A stretch of DNA of 64,000 nucleotides from Microtetraspora glauca (GCA_000721275.1 JOFO01000010.1:144121-208120); one strand, 5' to 3'. Positions 1-10,137 are shown, counted from the stretch's first letter. The notes: a model not told the origin generated them from the sequence alone. Translations and numbers: made by a program.

Positions 1-270
1 GTCGCGGCGGATCACTCCGGCGGTCTTCAGCCCGGCCATCGCGTGCGTGACGTGCTCGCAGGCGAAGAGGTTCTTGACCGCCTTGTCCTCGAAGAGGCCG
101 CGGCCGGTCTCCGCCACGGCGAGGCGGGCCAGCTCGCCGTGAGCGGCCAGCGCGGCGAGCGACGCCTTCTTCACGATGTGGTCGACCCGGTCCTGGTCGA
201 GGGTCTCGAACTCCGCGAGCGCCCCGAGCGCCCGCCCGACGAGCCCCTCCACCCTCTCCTTGGCCTCCAT
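1..270 (-). CDS. adhE: AdhE-type bifunctional acetaldehyde-CoA/alcohol dehydrogenase, N-terminal 90 residues (runs off window)
   Basis: Only the first 90 codons lie in the window; the rest continues beyond base 1. The segment matches the start of the acylating aldehyde dehydrogenase half of AdhE: a helical lead-in, then LAVAETGRGLFEDKAVKN at about residues 49-67, equivalent to the AVAESGMGIVEDKVIKN stretch of E. coli AdhE as I remember it. AdhE reduces acetyl-CoA to ethanol and reoxidises NADH under oxygen limitation. The ATG at 268-270 has a GGAGG ribosome site 6 nt upstream. A perfect Rex operator lies about 108 nt upstream (378-395), which fits redox control. A lone EutE-type aldehyde dehydrogenase cannot be excluded because the alcohol dehydrogenase half is not visible. 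Confidence 0.8.
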   Translation of the reverse strand, partial: MEAKERVEGLVGRALGALAEFETLDQDRVDHIVKKASLAALAAHGELARLAVAETGRGLFEDKAVKNLFACEHVTHAMAGLKTAGVIRRD

Positions 271-377
271 GACGGCCTCCTTCACCGGTCCCTGGTTTCT
301 CCGACACCTCCATTCGACACCCGGTGACCTGCGGAAAGGAGCGCGGAAAGACCCTGGGGCAGGGGCCGTAGGTCCTT

Positions 378-395
378 TTGTGAACGGATTCACAA
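378..395 (-). promoter_or_regulatory. Rex (NADH/NAD+ redox repressor) operator upstream of adhE
   Basis: The sequence TTGTGAACGGATTCACAA is a perfect 7-4-7 inverted repeat and fits the Rex operator pattern TTGTGAA-N4-TTCACAA known from Streptomyces. It sits between the adhE start and the hairpin at 407-439. Rex releases this site when NADH is high, so adhE should be induced by low oxygen. A second short palindrome, CAAGATCTTG (393-402), abuts it. Site identity rests on motif match only. Confidence 0.8.
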
Positions 396-406
396 GATCT
401 TGGAAA

Positions 407-439
407 GGGGTGCCCCGGCCGCACCGGCCGGGGCACCCC
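407..439. terminator. Hairpin terminator, 14-bp perfect stem
   Basis: Bases 407-420 pair perfectly with 426-439 around a GCACC loop. It lies just past the stop of the minus-strand protease gene (447) and separates it from the adhE promoter. There is no U-tract, as is usual in Streptomyces. Its core is identical to the hairpin at 1471-1501. Confidence 0.75.
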
Positions 440-446
440 CACGCGG

Positions 447-1301
447 TCAGAGGAGGCTGACCCCGTACTTCGCCAGGGCCTCCGGCACCGGCTGGTAGAA
501 CGTGGTGCCGCCGGTGGAGCAGTTGCCGCTGCCGCCGGAGGTCAGGCCGAGCGCCTTGGTGCCGTCGTACAGCGCGCCGCCGGAGTCGCCGGGCTCGGCG
601 CAGACGTTCGTCTGGATCATGCCCTTCACCGTGCCGCCGCCGGAGTAGCGGACGGTCGCGTTCAGGCCGGTGACGGTGCCGCTGCGGGTGCCGGTGGTGG
701 AGCCGGACCGCTTGACGGACTCGCCGACGTAGGCGTCGGCGGCGGTGAAGCCGCCCGTGCGGGTGAGCGAGGTGTTGTCGTAGCGGACCAGGGCGTAGTC
801 GTTGCCCGGGAAGCTGGAGCCGGTGGTGGCGCCGATCAGCGTGGACTGGGCGGAGTTGGCGTACCAGGTGTCCACCACGTTGCCGCAGTGGCCGGCGGTG
901 AGGAAGTAGTACGTGGAGCCGCTGCGCACGTTGAAGCCGAGCGAACAGCGGTAGCCGCTGCCGTAGATGGCGTCGCCGGGGCCGAGCAGGGGCCGGAAGA
1001 CGCCGGGGGTGCGCTGGACGCGCAGGGCTCCGGCGTCGTTCCCGGCGGCGGCCCGGATCTTCGCGAGGCCCGCGTCGGAGACGGTCGAGTCGGCGGTGAC
1101 GACGACCCGGCCGGCGGCCCGGTCGACGTACCAGGCGGTGCCGCCGACCCCGGCGGCGTCGACCGCGCTCTCGGCGCGGGCGAGCTGGGCGGCGGAGGCC
1201 GGTCCGGGGGCGGGCGCGGCCTGGGCTCCGGGGAGCCCGAGGGCGGTGACGGCCGCGAGTCCGGCGGCGACGGCGAGCAGTCGGGTGCGCTTGATCCTCA
1301 C
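447..1301 (-). CDS. Secreted S1 family serine protease, streptogrisin/alpha-lytic type
   Basis: A 284-residue preproprotein. Residues 1-29 form a signal peptide (basic start, Ala/Leu core, AQA cleavage region). A short alpha-lytic-type propeptide follows to about residue 105, then the chymotrypsin-fold protease domain. The catalytic triad is visible as H138 in TAGHCG, D168 in NDYALV and S240 in GDSGG. Cysteines 119/139 and 234/261 are placed for the two disulfides usual in streptogrisins. The start is the GTG at 1299-1301, preceded by a GAGGA ribosome site; reading further upstream would destroy the signal peptide. It is probably a monocistronic extracellular protease, with hairpins on both sides. 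Substrate specificity cannot be read from sequence. Confidence 0.93.
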   Translation of the reverse strand: MRIKRTRLLAVAAGLAAVTALGLPGAQAAPAPGPASAAQLARAESAVDAAGVGGTAWYVDRAAGRVVVTADSTVSDAGLAKIRAAAGNDAGALRVQRTPGVFRPLLGPGDAIYGSGYRCSLGFNVRSGSTYYFLTAGHCGNVVDTWYANSAQSTLIGATTGSSFPGNDYALVRYDNTSLTRTGGFTAADAYVGESVKRSGSTTGTRSGTVTGLNATVRYSGGGTVKGMIQTNVCAEPGDSGGALYDGTKALGLTSGGSGNCSTGGTTFYQPVPEALAKYGVSLL

Positions 1302-1470
1302 TGTGCTCCTCACTTCCTTCTGGGAAAAGCGGAGGGGGCCCGGGGGGTGAGAGGCCCGTGAGGCGCCGTCAGATGACGTGTTCCTGACATGCACCGCCAG
1401 CGATGGTGCCGCCTCCCGGCCGCGCGCACAAGACCGCGCACCGGACCGCGCACCGGACCGCCGCGCGCAC

Positions 1471-1501
1471 GGGTGCCCCGGCCGCACCGGCCGGGGCACC
1501 C
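1471..1501. terminator. Hairpin terminator, duplicate of 408-438
   Basis: A 13-bp perfect stem (1471-1483 with 1489-1501) with a GCACC loop lies 28 bp past the stop of the DUF1684 gene. It probably ends the long minus-strand sulfur operon. All 31 bases are identical to 408-438 on the other side of the protease gene. A 12-bp tandem repeat (two copies, 1433-1456) lies next to it. Confidence 0.7.
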
Positions 1502-1528
1502 GTCGTCCGCATCCCGGAAGGCAGAAGG

Positions 1529-2338
1529 TCAGGCGGTCAGCACCCGCCGCTCCCCCGCCTCCACCGCGAGGTCCAGCGTGTTCCCGGGCGGCGGGAACGG
1601 GCAGATGAAGTGGTCCGCGAAGGCGCACGGCGGCAGCAGCGCCCGGTTGAGGTCCACCGTCACCGAGCCGTCCGCCGCCGGCGCCGGCGGACGCAGGAAG
1701 CGGAACCGGAAGGTGGACCGCCCGCTGGTGGCGTCCGCGAAGACCGCCCACAGCGTGCCGTCGTCCTCCACCGCCACCTGGAGCGCGTGCACCCGCCCGT
1801 CGAGCTCGAAGACCAGCTCCCCGGAGAGCCCGAGCCCGCGCTCCTTCCCGTCCGCGTTCGCCACCCGGACGCTGCGCGCCTCCTCGTACGCGCGGTACGC
1901 CCCCGGCACCACCCAGCGCGGGTCGTACGGCGTCGCCTCGATGCCCCGGAAGGCCCGCCGCGCCGCTGAACCGGGGTCGAAGTCCCGTACCGCCCACAGT
2001 CCTTCGCGGTGCATCACCACGAGGCGGCGGCCCGCCGCCTCGACCCGGGACGCGTGCACCGGCGGGTGGTCGGCGGTGAGCCGGACGGTGCCGGCGAAGG
2101 GCTTGCCGTCGACGGTGAGCCCGTCCCCGGCCTCCGCCGTCAGCACCACCTCGCCGTCGTCCTCCCGCCACTCCCCCGGCAGGCCCGGCAGCCGGCCTCC
2201 GGGGAAGTCCGCGAGCCAGTGGGTGCCGGTGAGGGAGAGCGGGCCGTACGAGGAGGCCACCGCCGCCTCGCGCCGCTCGTGCCAGTGCCGCCACTCCCCG
2301 GCGGCGTCGCCGCTCTCGCTGCTGCTCGTGTCGCTCAT
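1529..2338 (-). CDS. DUF1684 domain protein, last gene of the sulfur-type operon
   Basis: A 269-residue soluble protein without a signal peptide, resembling the DUF1684 family by its overall pattern: an N-terminal helix with [10 protein letters not shown], a beta-rich middle, and a C-terminal segment [24 protein letters not shown] that carries the conserved Asn/Cys/Pro motifs of the family. The biochemical function is unknown. The ATG at 2336-2338 overlaps the stop of the upstream monooxygenase by 4 bp (ATGA), so it is translationally coupled to that operon. A role as an accessory to organosulfur oxidation is inferred from context only. Confidence 0.8.
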   Translation of the reverse strand: MSDTSSSESGDAAGEWRHWHERREAAVASSYGPLSLTGTHWLADFPGGRLPGLPGEWREDDGEVVLTAEAGDGLTVDGKPFAGTVRLTADHPPVHASRVEAAGRRLVVMHREGLWAVRDFDPGSAARRAFRGIEATPYDPRWVVPGAYRAYEEARSVRVANADGKERGLGLSGELVFELDGRVHALQVAVEDDGTLWAVFADATSGRSTFRFRFLRPPAPAADGSVTVDLNRALLPPCAFADHFICPFPPPGNTLDLAVEAGERRVLTA

Positions 2339-3654
2339 GGTGTTCCACCCTTCCACACCGGCGCCGGGAGCCCGAGGTGCGACCGGAGCGTCGCGCCCGC
2401 GTACTCCGTACGGAAGACCCCGCGCTCCTGGAGCAGCGGCACCACCCGGTCGACGAAGTCGTCCAGCCCGCCCGGGGTGAGGTGCGGGACCAGGATGAAG
2501 CCGTCGGCGGCGTCCGTCGCCACGTGCTCCTCCAGGGCGGCGGCGACCGACTCCGGGGTGCCGACGAAGGAGTGCCGGGCGGTCGCCTCGATCACCGTGT
2601 CCCGGGTCGACAGTCCCTTGGCCTCGGAGAGCGCCCGCCAGCGGGCCGCCACGGCCGGCGGGTCGGCGATCCGCACCCGGCCCTGGACCAGCGTGGACTC
2701 CGGGTCCGGGTCGACGTCCGGCAGCGGCCCGTCCGGGTCGTGCCCGGACAGGTCGCGGCCCCAGACCTGCTCCAGGGCGAGCAGGGCGTTCTGCGGGGAG
2801 ACCTGCTGCCGGCTGATCAGCGCGGCCTTCTCCCGGGCCTCGGCCTCGGTGTCGCCGAGGACGAAGGTCGCGGCCGGCATGATCTTCAGGTCCCCGGGCC
2901 GCCGCCCGTACCGGGCGAGCCGGCGCTTCACGTCGGCGTGGAAGGCCCGCCCCGCCTCCAGGGTGGAGTGCCGGGAGAAGACCACGTCGGCGGCGGAGGC
3001 GGCGAACTCCCGCCCCTCGTCGGAGTCCCCGGCCTGGATGACGACCGGATGCCCCTGCGGGGGCCGTTCGACGGTGGCCTCGCCCTCGATCCGGAAGTGC
3101 CGCCCCTCGTACGCGAAGCGGCGCCGCTCGCCGCCGGCCGGCCAGGAGTCCCACAGCCCGCGGACGGCGGCGACCGCCTCGGCGGCCCGGGTGTAGCGGT
3201 CGGCCCGGTCCAGGAAGCCGCCGCGCCGGAAGTTCTCGCCGGTGAAGGCGTCCGAGGAGGTGACCACGTTCCAGGCCGCCCGGCCGCCGCTGAGGTGGTC
3301 CAGGGTGGCGAGCCGGCGGGCCAGCTCGTACGGCTCGTTGAAGGTGGAGCTGACCGTGGCGGCGAGGCCGAGCCGGTCGGTGACGGCGGCGAGCGCGTTC
3401 AGGACGGTGATCGACTCCGGGCGGCCCACGACGTCGAGGTCGTGGATCCGGCCGCCGTACTCGCGCAGCCGCAGGCCCTCGGCGAGGAAGAAGAAGTCGA
3501 AGAGCCCGCGCTCGGCGGTCCGCGCCAGGTGCTCGAAGGAGGAGAAGTCGATCTGCGAGCCGGACCGCGGATCGGACCAGACGGTGGTGGAGTTGACGCC
3601 GGGGAAGTGCGCGGCGAGGTGGATCTGCTTCCTGGCCGGCCGGGACTCGGTCAC
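2335..3654 (-). CDS. LLM-class flavin-dependent monooxygenase (NtaA/SnaA/DszA type)
   Basis: A 439-residue bacterial-luciferase-like protein of the long NtaA/DszA branch, which uses reduced FMN from a partner reductase to oxidise organosulfur or aminopolycarboxylate substrates. Family features include the [15 protein letters not shown] start, [33 protein letters not shown] and [17 protein letters not shown], typical of the TIM-barrel FMN and substrate loops. It starts at a GTG (3652-3654) sharing GTGA with the stop of the next upstream monooxygenase. The neighbouring ABC importer and the Cys leader peptide favour sulfonate or sulfide cleavage, but the substrate is unknown. Confidence 0.9.
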   Translation of the reverse strand: MTESRPARKQIHLAAHFPGVNSTTVWSDPRSGSQIDFSSFEHLARTAERGLFDFFFLAEGLRLREYGGRIHDLDVVGRPESITVLNALAAVTDRLGLAATVSSTFNEPYELARRLATLDHLSGGRAAWNVVTSSDAFTGENFRRGGFLDRADRYTRAAEAVAAVRGLWDSWPAGGERRRFAYEGRHFRIEGEATVERPPQGHPVVIQAGDSDEGREFAASAADVVFSRHSTLEAGRAFHADVKRRLARYGRRPGDLKIMPAATFVLGDTEAEAREKAALISRQQVSPQNALLALEQVWGRDLSGHDPDGPLPDVDPDPESTLVQGRVRIADPPAVAARWRALSEAKGLSTRDTVIEATARHSFVGTPESVAAALEEHVATDAADGFILVPHLTPGGLDDFVDRVVPLLQERGVFRTEYAGATLRSHLGLPAPVWKGGTP

Positions 3655-4670
3655 GCGTCGGCTCCCTTCGGTGCGTACTGGCTGACGGGCCGCGGCAGCC
3701 CGAGGCGGTCGCGGAGGGTGGTGCCCTCGTAGGCGGTGCGGAACAGGCCCCGGTCCCGCAGGGCGTCGGCCACCTCGGCGGCGAACCGGGGCAGGTCGCG
3801 CCCGGGGACGGCCGGCACGAAGTGGAGGCCGTCGACGGCGCCGCCGCCGTGCCAGCCGGCGACCTGCGCGGCCAGCGCGGCGGGCCCGCCCGGGTGGGTG
3901 CCGAGGTCGGCGGCGACGGTCAGCAGCACCCGGAGCAGTCCCGGGTCGCGGCCGTGCGCCCGGGCGGCGCGGTGGAGTTCGGCGCGGAGCGCGGCGGCCT
4001 CCTCCGGGGAGGCGGCCCGGATCAGCGCCACGTCGGCGTGGCGGGCGGCGGTCTCCCGGGCGGCCGGGCGGGTGGCATCGACCACGACGACCGGGTTGCC
4101 CTGCGGCGGCCGGGGCACGATCGAGGGGCCCTTGACGGAGAAGGCGGAGCCCTCGAAGCCGACGTGGTGCAGCTTGTCGCGGTCGATGAAGCGGCCGGTG
4201 GCCACGTCCCGTATCTCGGCGTCGTCCTCCCAGCTGTCCCACAGCCGCCGGGACACCTCGGCGGTCTCGCTCGCCTCCTGCCAGAGCGCGGCGGCGGGCG
4301 GCGCGGGTCGGCGGCCGAAGAGCCGGGCCTCGGCCTCGCCGGGCGAGACGTCGATCCGCCAGCCGGCCCGGCCCCGGCTCACCCAGTCGAGGGTGGCGAC
4401 GGCGGCCTGCACGTGGAACGGCTCGGTGTGGGTGGTGGTGACGGTCGGCACCAGGCCGACGGAGCGGGTCGCGGGCGCGATCCGGGCGAGGACGGCGAGC
4501 GCGTCGAGCCCGGGCCGGGCGAAGGAGTCGTCGTGGGTGAGGAAGTCGAGCCGGGCGTCCTCGGCGGCCCGGGCCGTCGCCAGGACGTCGGCGACGGCCC
4601 GGGCCCCGGACCCGTCCGGCGGGGCGGGGGCGATCTCGGCGGCCAGGTGGAGCGGTCGTACTCCGGTCAT
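3651..4670 (-). CDS. LLM-class flavin-dependent monooxygenase, second copy
   Basis: A 339-residue member of the same luciferase-like superfamily as its downstream neighbour, about 100 residues shorter. Recognisable stretches are LDFLTHDDSFARPGLDA, THTEPFHVQAAVATLDWVSRGRAGWRIDVS and PPQGNPVVVVDATRP; both proteins end in a similar RDRGLFRT-YEGTTLR-RLGLP segment, suggesting an old duplication. It reads through a 4-bp overlap into the next monooxygenase and follows the binding-protein gene by 36 bp. It probably needs a separate FMN reductase, and none is visible in the operon. The substrate is unknown. Confidence 0.88.
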   Translation of the reverse strand: MTGVRPLHLAAEIAPAPPDGSGARAVADVLATARAAEDARLDFLTHDDSFARPGLDALAVLARIAPATRSVGLVPTVTTTHTEPFHVQAAVATLDWVSRGRAGWRIDVSPGEAEARLFGRRPAPPAAALWQEASETAEVSRRLWDSWEDDAEIRDVATGRFIDRDKLHHVGFEGSAFSVKGPSIVPRPPQGNPVVVVDATRPAARETAARHADVALIRAASPEEAAALRAELHRAARAHGRDPGLLRVLLTVAADLGTHPGGPAALAAQVAGWHGGGAVDGLHFVPAVPGRDLPRFAAEVADALRDRGLFRTAYEGTTLRDRLGLPRPVSQYAPKGADA

Positions 4671-4706
4671 GCGGGGTCCTCGATGCGGTGACGGGACGGA
4701 CGGGGG

Positions 4707-5675
4707 TCAGTGCTCGGTGCGGGGCAGGCCCGGCGGGTTGATCTCGGACTTCGTGACCGCCTCGGACGACAGGCCCCAGCGCTCCAGGACCTTCGCGTAG
4801 CTGCCGTTCGCGATGACGTGGTCGAGCGCGGCGGCGTACGCCTCGACGAGGCCGCTGCCCTTCTTCGTGGTGGCGGCGATCTTGCCCTGGAGGCCGGCGC
4901 CGGCCCCGGAGAAGGTCCCGGCCACCTCCGTCTGGCCGGCGGCGGCCACGTGGTGGGCGACGGACGGGTTCGGGCCGAGGTAGCCGTCGATGCGGCCGGA
5001 CTGGAGGGCCAGGTAGTAGTCGGTGGGGTTCTGGAAGTACCGGATGTCGACGCCCGGCCGGCCGGCCTTCACGTTCTCCTCCGACCAGTCGACGAGGATC
5101 TTCTCCTGGTTGGTGCCCGAACCGACCGCGATCCTCTTCCCGGCCACGTCGGCGGGGCCCTTCACGGTCCATCCGGAGCCCTTCTTCGCCTCGAAGGCCA
5201 GGTCGTCGCGGCGGTAGGTGGCGAAGTCGTACTTGTCTTTGCGCTCCTCGGTCACCGTGACGTTGGAGAAGACGGCGTCGAACTTGCCGCTGTCGAGACC
5301 GACGAACAGGTTCTCCCAGGACACCGCCTGGAAGTCGGCCTTCAGTCCGAGGGTGTCGGCGACCAGGGTGGCCAGGTCGGTCTCGACGCCGATGAGGGTC
5401 TTGTCGTCGGTGGCGTAGAAGTTCAGCGGCGGCTGCCCGCCGGCGCTCACCCCGACGACGAGGGTGCCTCTCTTGCGGACGGCGTCGGGCACCTTGGCGG
5501 CGACGGCGTCGGCCTTGCCGGTACGGATCCGGTTCTGGTCCGGACCGAGGTTCACGCCCCGGCCCGGCTTCCCGTCCGGCTTGATCTCGGTGGCGGGGTC
5601 ACCGGTGCCGCAGGCGGTGAGGGCCCCGAGGGCGGCGAGCGCGACGGCGGCGAGCAGGGTACGGCGGGTACGCAT
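4707..5675 (-). CDS. ABC transporter substrate-binding lipoprotein (SBP family 3)
   Basis: A 322-residue periplasmic-binding-type lipoprotein. The signal ends in a lipobox LTACG, with the lipidated Cys at residue 22. The family 3 (polar amino acid/cystine) fold shows RKRGTLVVGVSAGGQPPLNFYA, then ETDLATLVADTLGLKADFQ and FDAVFSNVTVTEERKDKYDFATYR, the signature of GlnH/FliY-like proteins. It stands 30 bp downstream of the ATPase gene and is probably the receptor for the two permeases encoded upstream. Cystine, an amino acid or a small sulfur compound is plausible; the ligand cannot be deduced. Confidence 0.9.
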   Translation of the reverse strand: MRTRRTLLAAVALAALGALTACGTGDPATEIKPDGKPGRGVNLGPDQNRIRTGKADAVAAKVPDAVRKRGTLVVGVSAGGQPPLNFYATDDKTLIGVETDLATLVADTLGLKADFQAVSWENLFVGLDSGKFDAVFSNVTVTEERKDKYDFATYRRDDLAFEAKKGSGWTVKGPADVAGKRIAVGSGTNQEKILVDWSEENVKAGRPGVDIRYFQNPTDYYLALQSGRIDGYLGPNPSVAHHVAAAGQTEVAGTFSGAGAGLQGKIAATTKKGSGLVEAYAAALDHVIANGSYAKVLERWGLSSEAVTKSEINPPGLPRTEH

Positions 5676-5705
5676 GACGGACTCCTGGGTGCGGGGGCGG
5701 AAGGG

Positions 5706-6497
5706 TCAGAGGACCTTGGAGAGGAAGGCGCGGGTGCGCGCGTGCGCCGGGTGGTCGAGGACCTCGGCGGGGGTGCCCCGCTCGACGATCCGGCCCTCGT
5801 CCATGAAGACGACCGTGTCGGCGACCTCGCGGGCGAAGCCGATCTCGTGGGTGACGACGATCATGGTGGTGCCGGCGGCGGCGAGGTCCCGGATGACGTC
5901 CAGGACCTCCCCGACCAGCTCGGGGTCGAGCGCCGACGTCGGCTCGTCGAAGAGGAGCAGGCCCGGTTCGAGGGCGAGGGCGCGGGCGATCGCGACCCGC
6001 TGCTGCTGCCCGCCGGAGAGCTGCCGGGGGTACGCCTCCGCCTTGTCGGCGAGGCCGACCCGGGCCAGCAGCTTCCGGGCCGCGTCCTCGGCGGCCCGGC
6101 GGGGGCGGCCGAGGGCGGAGACGGGCGCCTCGGTGATGTTCTCCAGGACGGTGAGGTGCGGGAAGAGGTGGAAGTTCTGGAAGACGAAGCCGATCCGGGT
6201 GCGCTGCCGCAGGATCTCCCGCTCGCGCAGTTCGTACAGCTTGTTCCCGGAGCGGCGGTAGCCGACGAGGACGCCGTCGACGCTGACCGAGCCGCCGTCG
6301 ACCTTCTCCAGGTGGTTGATGGTGCGCAGCAGCGTGGACTTGCCGGAGCCGGACGGGCCGAGGACGACGGCGACCTCGCCGTGGGCGACGTCGAGGTCGA
6401 CGCCGCGCAGGACCTCGGTGGCGCCGAAGCTCTTGCGGACGGCGCGGAGTTCGACCTTGGGGCCGGTGTCGGCGGGCGGGGCGGTGCGGCTGCTCAT
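5706..6497 (-). CDS. Amino-acid-type ABC transporter ATP-binding protein
   Basis: A 263-residue ATPase of the GlnQ/HisP/TcyC class. Walker [10 protein letters not shown] lies at 47-55, a Q-loop [17 protein letters not shown] near 105-120, the signature LSGGQ at 160-164, Walker B LLLFDE at about 180-185 and the switch His in VVTHE. A short insertion, [14 protein letters not shown], after the first subdomain is typical of polar-amino-acid importers. Its ATG at 6495-6497 overlaps the stop of the upstream permease by 4 bp. It energises import through one or both permeases of this operon. Confidence 0.95.
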   Translation of the reverse strand: MSSRTAPPADTGPKVELRAVRKSFGATEVLRGVDLDVAHGEVAVVLGPSGSGKSTLLRTINHLEKVDGGSVSVDGVLVGYRRSGNKLYELREREILRQRTRIGFVFQNFHLFPHLTVLENITEAPVSALGRPRRAAEDAARKLLARVGLADKAEAYPRQLSGGQQQRVAIARALALEPGLLLFDEPTSALDPELVGEVLDVIRDLAAAGTTMIVVTHEIGFAREVADTVVFMDEGRIVERGTPAEVLDHPAHARTRAFLSKVL

Positions 6498-7387
6498 CGG
6501 GTGCTCCCCTTCGCGTAGTGACGTTCGACGTAGTGCTGGACGACGGAGAGCGCGGTGGTCAGCAGCACGTACCAGACGGTGGCGACCATCAGCAGCGGGA
6601 CCACCCGGCCGGTGCGGCCGTAGACGACCTGGACCTGGTAGAAGAGCTCGCCGATGGCCATGACGGAGACGATCGAGGTGCCCTTGAAGAGGGAGACGAT
6701 CTCGTTGGCGGCGTTGGGCAGGATGGACCGCATGGCCTGCGGCAGCACGATCCGGCGCAGCCGGCGCAGCCGCGGGATGCCGAGGGAGGCGGCGGCCTCC
6801 AGCTGTCCGGCGTCGACGGCGAGGACCCCGCCGCGGACGATCTCGGCGGCGTAGGCGGCCTGGTGGAGGGCGAGGCCGAGGACGGCGGCGCTCATGGCGC
6901 CGACCAGGCCGACGGTGTCGAAGGAGTAGAAGCCGGGCCCGAACGGGATGCCGATGCTCAACTCCTCGTAGAGATAGGCGAGGTTGAACCAGAAGAGGAG
7001 CTGGACGATGAGCGGGATGGAGCGGAACGCCCAGACGTAGCCGAAGGCGACGGCCCGCAGGAAGGGGCTGTCCGAGAGGCGCATGAAGGCGAGCACGACG
7101 CCGAGGGCGAAGCCGAGCACGGTGCCGTAGAGGGTCAGCTGGAGGGTGACCCAGACGGCGCGGAGGATCGCGTCGGTGGCGAAGTACCGGGCGAAGACGT
7201 CCCACTCCCAGCCGGGGTTGGTGACGAGGCCGTGGCCGAACTGGACGAGCACGACGGCGGTGGCGGCGACGGCGACCCACCGCCAGGGGCGGCGGACGGG
7301 GACGACGGTCAGGGCGGCGCGGTCGCCGGCGGGCGGCGGGGGGCCGGTCGTGTCGACCGGTGCCGGCGGGTCGCTGGTGAGGGTCAT
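6494..7387 (-). CDS. Amino-acid-type ABC transporter permease
   Basis: A 297-residue inner-membrane permease of the HisM/GlnP family. After a Pro-rich cytoplasmic lead (about 35 residues) there is a first membrane helix at about 37-55, then the core domain with [14 protein letters not shown] and the EAA loop [28 protein letters not shown], which docks the ATPase. It is clearly paralogous to the permease at 9262-10137, and the two may form a heterodimer, although one such permease can act alone. A gap of 69 bp separates it from the upstream FAD gene, and its stop overlaps the ATPase start. Confidence 0.93.
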   Translation of the reverse strand: MTLTSDPPAPVDTTGPPPPAGDRAALTVVPVRRPWRWVAVAATAVVLVQFGHGLVTNPGWEWDVFARYFATDAILRAVWVTLQLTLYGTVLGFALGVVLAFMRLSDSPFLRAVAFGYVWAFRSIPLIVQLLFWFNLAYLYEELSIGIPFGPGFYSFDTVGLVGAMSAAVLGLALHQAAYAAEIVRGGVLAVDAGQLEAAASLGIPRLRRLRRIVLPQAMRSILPNAANEIVSLFKGTSIVSVMAIGELFYQVQVVYGRTGRVVPLLMVATVWYVLLTTALSVVQHYVERHYAKGSTR

Positions 7388-7456
7388 GGTGGCTCCTCGG
7401 TCCGTGACGGGAGGGCGGGTACGCGGATGCGTACGGGTGCGGGGACGGGCGGCCGG

Positions 7457-9265
7457 TCAGGCGGCGGGCGTGGGGGCGGGAGCGGCCGGTTGCCGGCCGG
7501 CGTCCCGCAGGAAGGCGAGCGCGGCGCGCGCGGCGGCGTCGTTCTGCGCGAAGGCGACCCCGCCGGTCCGGGGCCGGGCGAAGCCGCCGCCGGCGCGGGC
7601 GGTGGTGTGCGGGCCGAGGGCGATCCGGCGCGGGTGCGGGCGCCCGTCCCGCTGCGCGATCCGCCCGTCGGCGGGGTCGACGGCGAGCAGCCCGCCGGGG
7701 GTGGCGCGGGCGCCGTCCTCGTACAGGCCGCGCAGCAGCGGGCTGGCGGTGCCGGTGACGGTGGGGGCGGGCAGCCGGGCCTCGACGAGGGCGCGGGCCT
7801 CGGTGACCGCGCCGGGCACGGCGGGCGAGGAGGCCCGGAAGACGCCGCGCCGCTCGTCGGCCTCCACGGTGAGGCGGGGTCCGAGGAAGCGGACGGTGCC
7901 GGCCCGGGAGAGGGCGAGCAGCCGGCGCAGCCGGGGGCCGGGCGGGCCGGAGGCGAGGAAGCTGAAGAAGCCGTGCCACCAGCCGTCGGTGTCGATCCGG
8001 TCGCCGAGCCGCACGAGCTGTCCGTAGACGGACAGGAGGGCGGCGAAGACGGCGGCGTCGGGGCTGTGGGCGGGGTCGTGGCGGCGCAGGCCGGCGGTGA
8101 CGTGGGCGCGCAGGGCGTCCTGGAGGGCGTCGGCGTCGGGGACGCGGAGGCCGGCGAGGGGGTGGTCGAGGGCGTCGGGGTCGAAGCGGTCGGCGGGGTC
8201 GGGGACGGCGGCGGCGACCAGGGCGCGCAGGCCGGGGTCGCCCGGCGCGGCGGCGGCCCAGGCCGCGGCGAAGCCGTCCCAGCCGCCGGTGGTGCGGTCG
8301 GGGTGGGCGGTGAAGAGGCGGTGGTAGTGGGCCCAGCCGAGCTCGTGGGAGACGTGCGGCCAGACGTCGCGCCGGAAGTCGAGCGGCCCGTCCCGGCGGA
8401 GCAGGGCGTCGACCTGCCGGGGGCCGAAGAAGCGGGGCAGCGGGGGCCGTTCGCCGCCGAGGACGTAGCCGATCTTGGAGTGGTACGGGACGCCCCGGCG
8501 GGAGCCGGCGTACAGCACCGGTTCCCGGCCGGAGGGCACGTAGACGGGCGCGTCCTCGGGGCCCTCGTAGCGTCCGCCGCGGCCCTCGGTGAGGAGCACC
8601 ATGAGGTCGACGAAGGCGAGGCCGAGGCCCCGGACGAGGACGGGTTCGCCGGCCGGGAGGGCGGACAGGTCGAGGTCGGCGGTGTGGCCGGGCGGCACGT
8701 GGACGAGGCCGTGGCGGGCGGCGAAGCCGGCCAGTTCGCGCTGTGCGGCGTCGGGTTCGGCGTCGAGGTGGCCGAGGGTGAGGACGACGAGGTCGGCGGT
8801 GAGCGGGGCGGCGCGGCCGGCGAGCCACACCCGCTGCCGGCCGTCGCGGGGGCCGTCGACCCGCAGGGCGGTGGTGCGGTGTTCGCGGAGGGTGACGGTG
8901 GCGGGCAGCGCGTCCCGGGCCCGCTCGTACGCCCACCGCAGATAGGCGCCCTGCTCGGGACGGGGGGCGAACCGGCCGCCGTCCGTGCCGGCCCATTCGG
9001 CGAGCGTGGGCCCGGGGAGCACGGGTCCGTCGAGGCGGACGGTGTCGTCGGTGAAGACGGTGACGTCCTCGGCGCGCGAGTTCATCCAGAGCAGCGGGGA
9101 CTGGGCGGTGCGCCAGATCCGGCCGGGGCCGGGCGGGTACGGGTCGACCAGGTGCAGGTCGAGCGGCCGGTCGCCGTACAGCTCGGGCAGGGCGGCGGCG
9201 AGCCGTTCCAGGAAGCCGGTGCCGCGCGGTCCCGCGCCGACGATCACCAGCGAGGCGGCGCTCAC
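7457..9265 (-). CDS. FAD/NAD(P)-binding oxidoreductase (NAD_binding_9 type)
   Basis: A 602-residue protein beginning with a dinucleotide-binding strand-turn-helix, [18 protein letters not shown]. It continues with [20 protein letters not shown] and [17 protein letters not shown], the pattern of the FAD-NAD(P)-binding family often found beside monooxygenases. It lacks membrane segments. The GTG start (9263-9265) overlaps the stop of the upstream permease by 4 bp, so an oxidoreductase is embedded between two transporter genes. Likely a flavin oxidoreductase acting on the imported substrate. Whether it supplies FMNH2 to the LLM enzymes is unproven, and it does not look like the usual small flavin reductase. 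Confidence 0.82.
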   Translation of the reverse strand: MSAASLVIVGAGPRGTGFLERLAAALPELYGDRPLDLHLVDPYPPGPGRIWRTAQSPLLWMNSRAEDVTVFTDDTVRLDGPVLPGPTLAEWAGTDGGRFAPRPEQGAYLRWAYERARDALPATVTLREHRTTALRVDGPRDGRQRVWLAGRAAPLTADLVVLTLGHLDAEPDAAQRELAGFAARHGLVHVPPGHTADLDLSALPAGEPVLVRGLGLAFVDLMVLLTEGRGGRYEGPEDAPVYVPSGREPVLYAGSRRGVPYHSKIGYVLGGERPPLPRFFGPRQVDALLRRDGPLDFRRDVWPHVSHELGWAHYHRLFTAHPDRTTGGWDGFAAAWAAAAPGDPGLRALVAAAVPDPADRFDPDALDHPLAGLRVPDADALQDALRAHVTAGLRRHDPAHSPDAAVFAALLSVYGQLVRLGDRIDTDGWWHGFFSFLASGPPGPRLRRLLALSRAGTVRFLGPRLTVEADERRGVFRASSPAVPGAVTEARALVEARLPAPTVTGTASPLLRGLYEDGARATPGGLLAVDPADGRIAQRDGRPHPRRIALGPHTTARAGGGFARPRTGGVAFAQNDAAARAALAFLRDAGRQPAAPAPTPAA

Positions 9266-10137
9266 CGGCCGGTCCCGGTGCCGCGCGCGTACCGCTTCTC
9301 CACGTAGTGCTGGCCGATGCCGAGGACGGAGGTGACGGCGACGTACCAGAGGGTGGCGACGAGGAGGAGCGGGATGACCTCGTAGGTGCGGTGGTAGACG
9401 AGCTGGGTGGAGTAGAGCAGGTCCTGCACGGCGATGACGGAGACGATCGAGGTGCCCTTGAGGGTGCCGATGAGCATGTTCCCGGCGGGCGGCACGATGG
9501 CGCGCATGGCCTGCGGGAGCACGATCCGGGTGAAGCGCCGGCGGCGGCCGAGGCCGAGCGCCTGGGCGGCCTCGCTCTGGCCGCGGTCGACGGAGAGGAC
9601 ACCGCCGCGCACCACTTCGGCGGCGTAGGCGGCCTCGTGGAGGGTGAGGCCGAGGACGGCGACGGCGACGGGTCCGAGGAGGTCGACGGTGGAGACGCCG
9701 AGGATCGTCGGGTAGAGCATGCCGATGTTGAACCAGAACAGCAGCTGGACGAGGATCGGCGTGGAGCGGAAGAACCAGACGTAGCCCCAGGCGACCGCGC
9801 GCAGCACCGGGTTGGCGGAGAGCCGCAGGGCGGCGAGCAGGGTGCCGAGGGCGAAGCCGAGGACCATGACGGCGGCGGTCAGCCACAGGGTGAGGCCGAG
9901 GCCGCGCAGCACGGACGCCGAGGTGAAGTAGCGGGCGACGACGTCCCATTGGAAGGCGTCGTTGCGGACGACCGAGACGAGGCCGAGGGCGAGCAGGACG
10001 AGGACGGCGCCGGCGGCGGTCCACTGGCCGGTCCTGCGGGCGGGGACGACGACGGGGGCGGCCGGACCGGTCGTCGCCGGGACGGCGGCCGGCGGCGGGC
10101 CGGGCGGGCGGAGGGTGCCGAGGGGTACGGAAGGCAT
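9262..10137 (-). CDS. Amino-acid-type ABC transporter permease, first gene of the operon
   Basis: A 291-residue HisM/GlnP-type permease: Pro-rich lead, a first helix near 38-55, and a core with [20 protein letters not shown] and the EAA loop [30 protein letters not shown] chose the ATG at 10135-10137 (MPSVPLGTL) because a GGAG lies 8 bases upstream. A GTG at 10197 in frame would add 20 residues but lacks a ribosome site. It is strongly similar to the permease at 6494-7387. A TTGACA/TAGCCT promoter lies about 110-140 bp upstream and probably drives the whole eight-gene minus-strand operon. Confidence 0.92.
   Translation of the reverse strand: MPSVPLGTLRPPGPPPAAVPATTGPAAPVVVPARRTGQWTAAGAVLVLLALGLVSVVRNDAFQWDVVARYFTSASVLRGLGLTLWLTAAVMVLGFALGTLLAALRLSANPVLRAVAWGYVWFFRSTPILVQLLFWFNIGMLYPTILGVSTVDLLGPVAVAVLGLTLHEAAYAAEVVRGGVLSVDRGQSEAAQALGLGRRRRFTRIVLPQAMRAIVPPAGNMLIGTLKGTSIVSVIAVQDLLYSTQLVYHRTYEVIPLLLVATLWYVAVTSVLGIGQHYVEKRYARGTGTGR

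Noticed and set aside
1378..2480. Plus-strand frames opposite the DUF1684 gene
   Set aside because: Low-complexity Arg/Pro/Ser proteins with no ribosome sites; the minus-strand genes overlap neatly by ATGA/GTGA.
5706..9602. A 1298-codon minus-strand frame rich in Arg/Pro
   Set aside because: It runs through five well-supported genes in another frame and consists of RR/PP low-complexity sequence.
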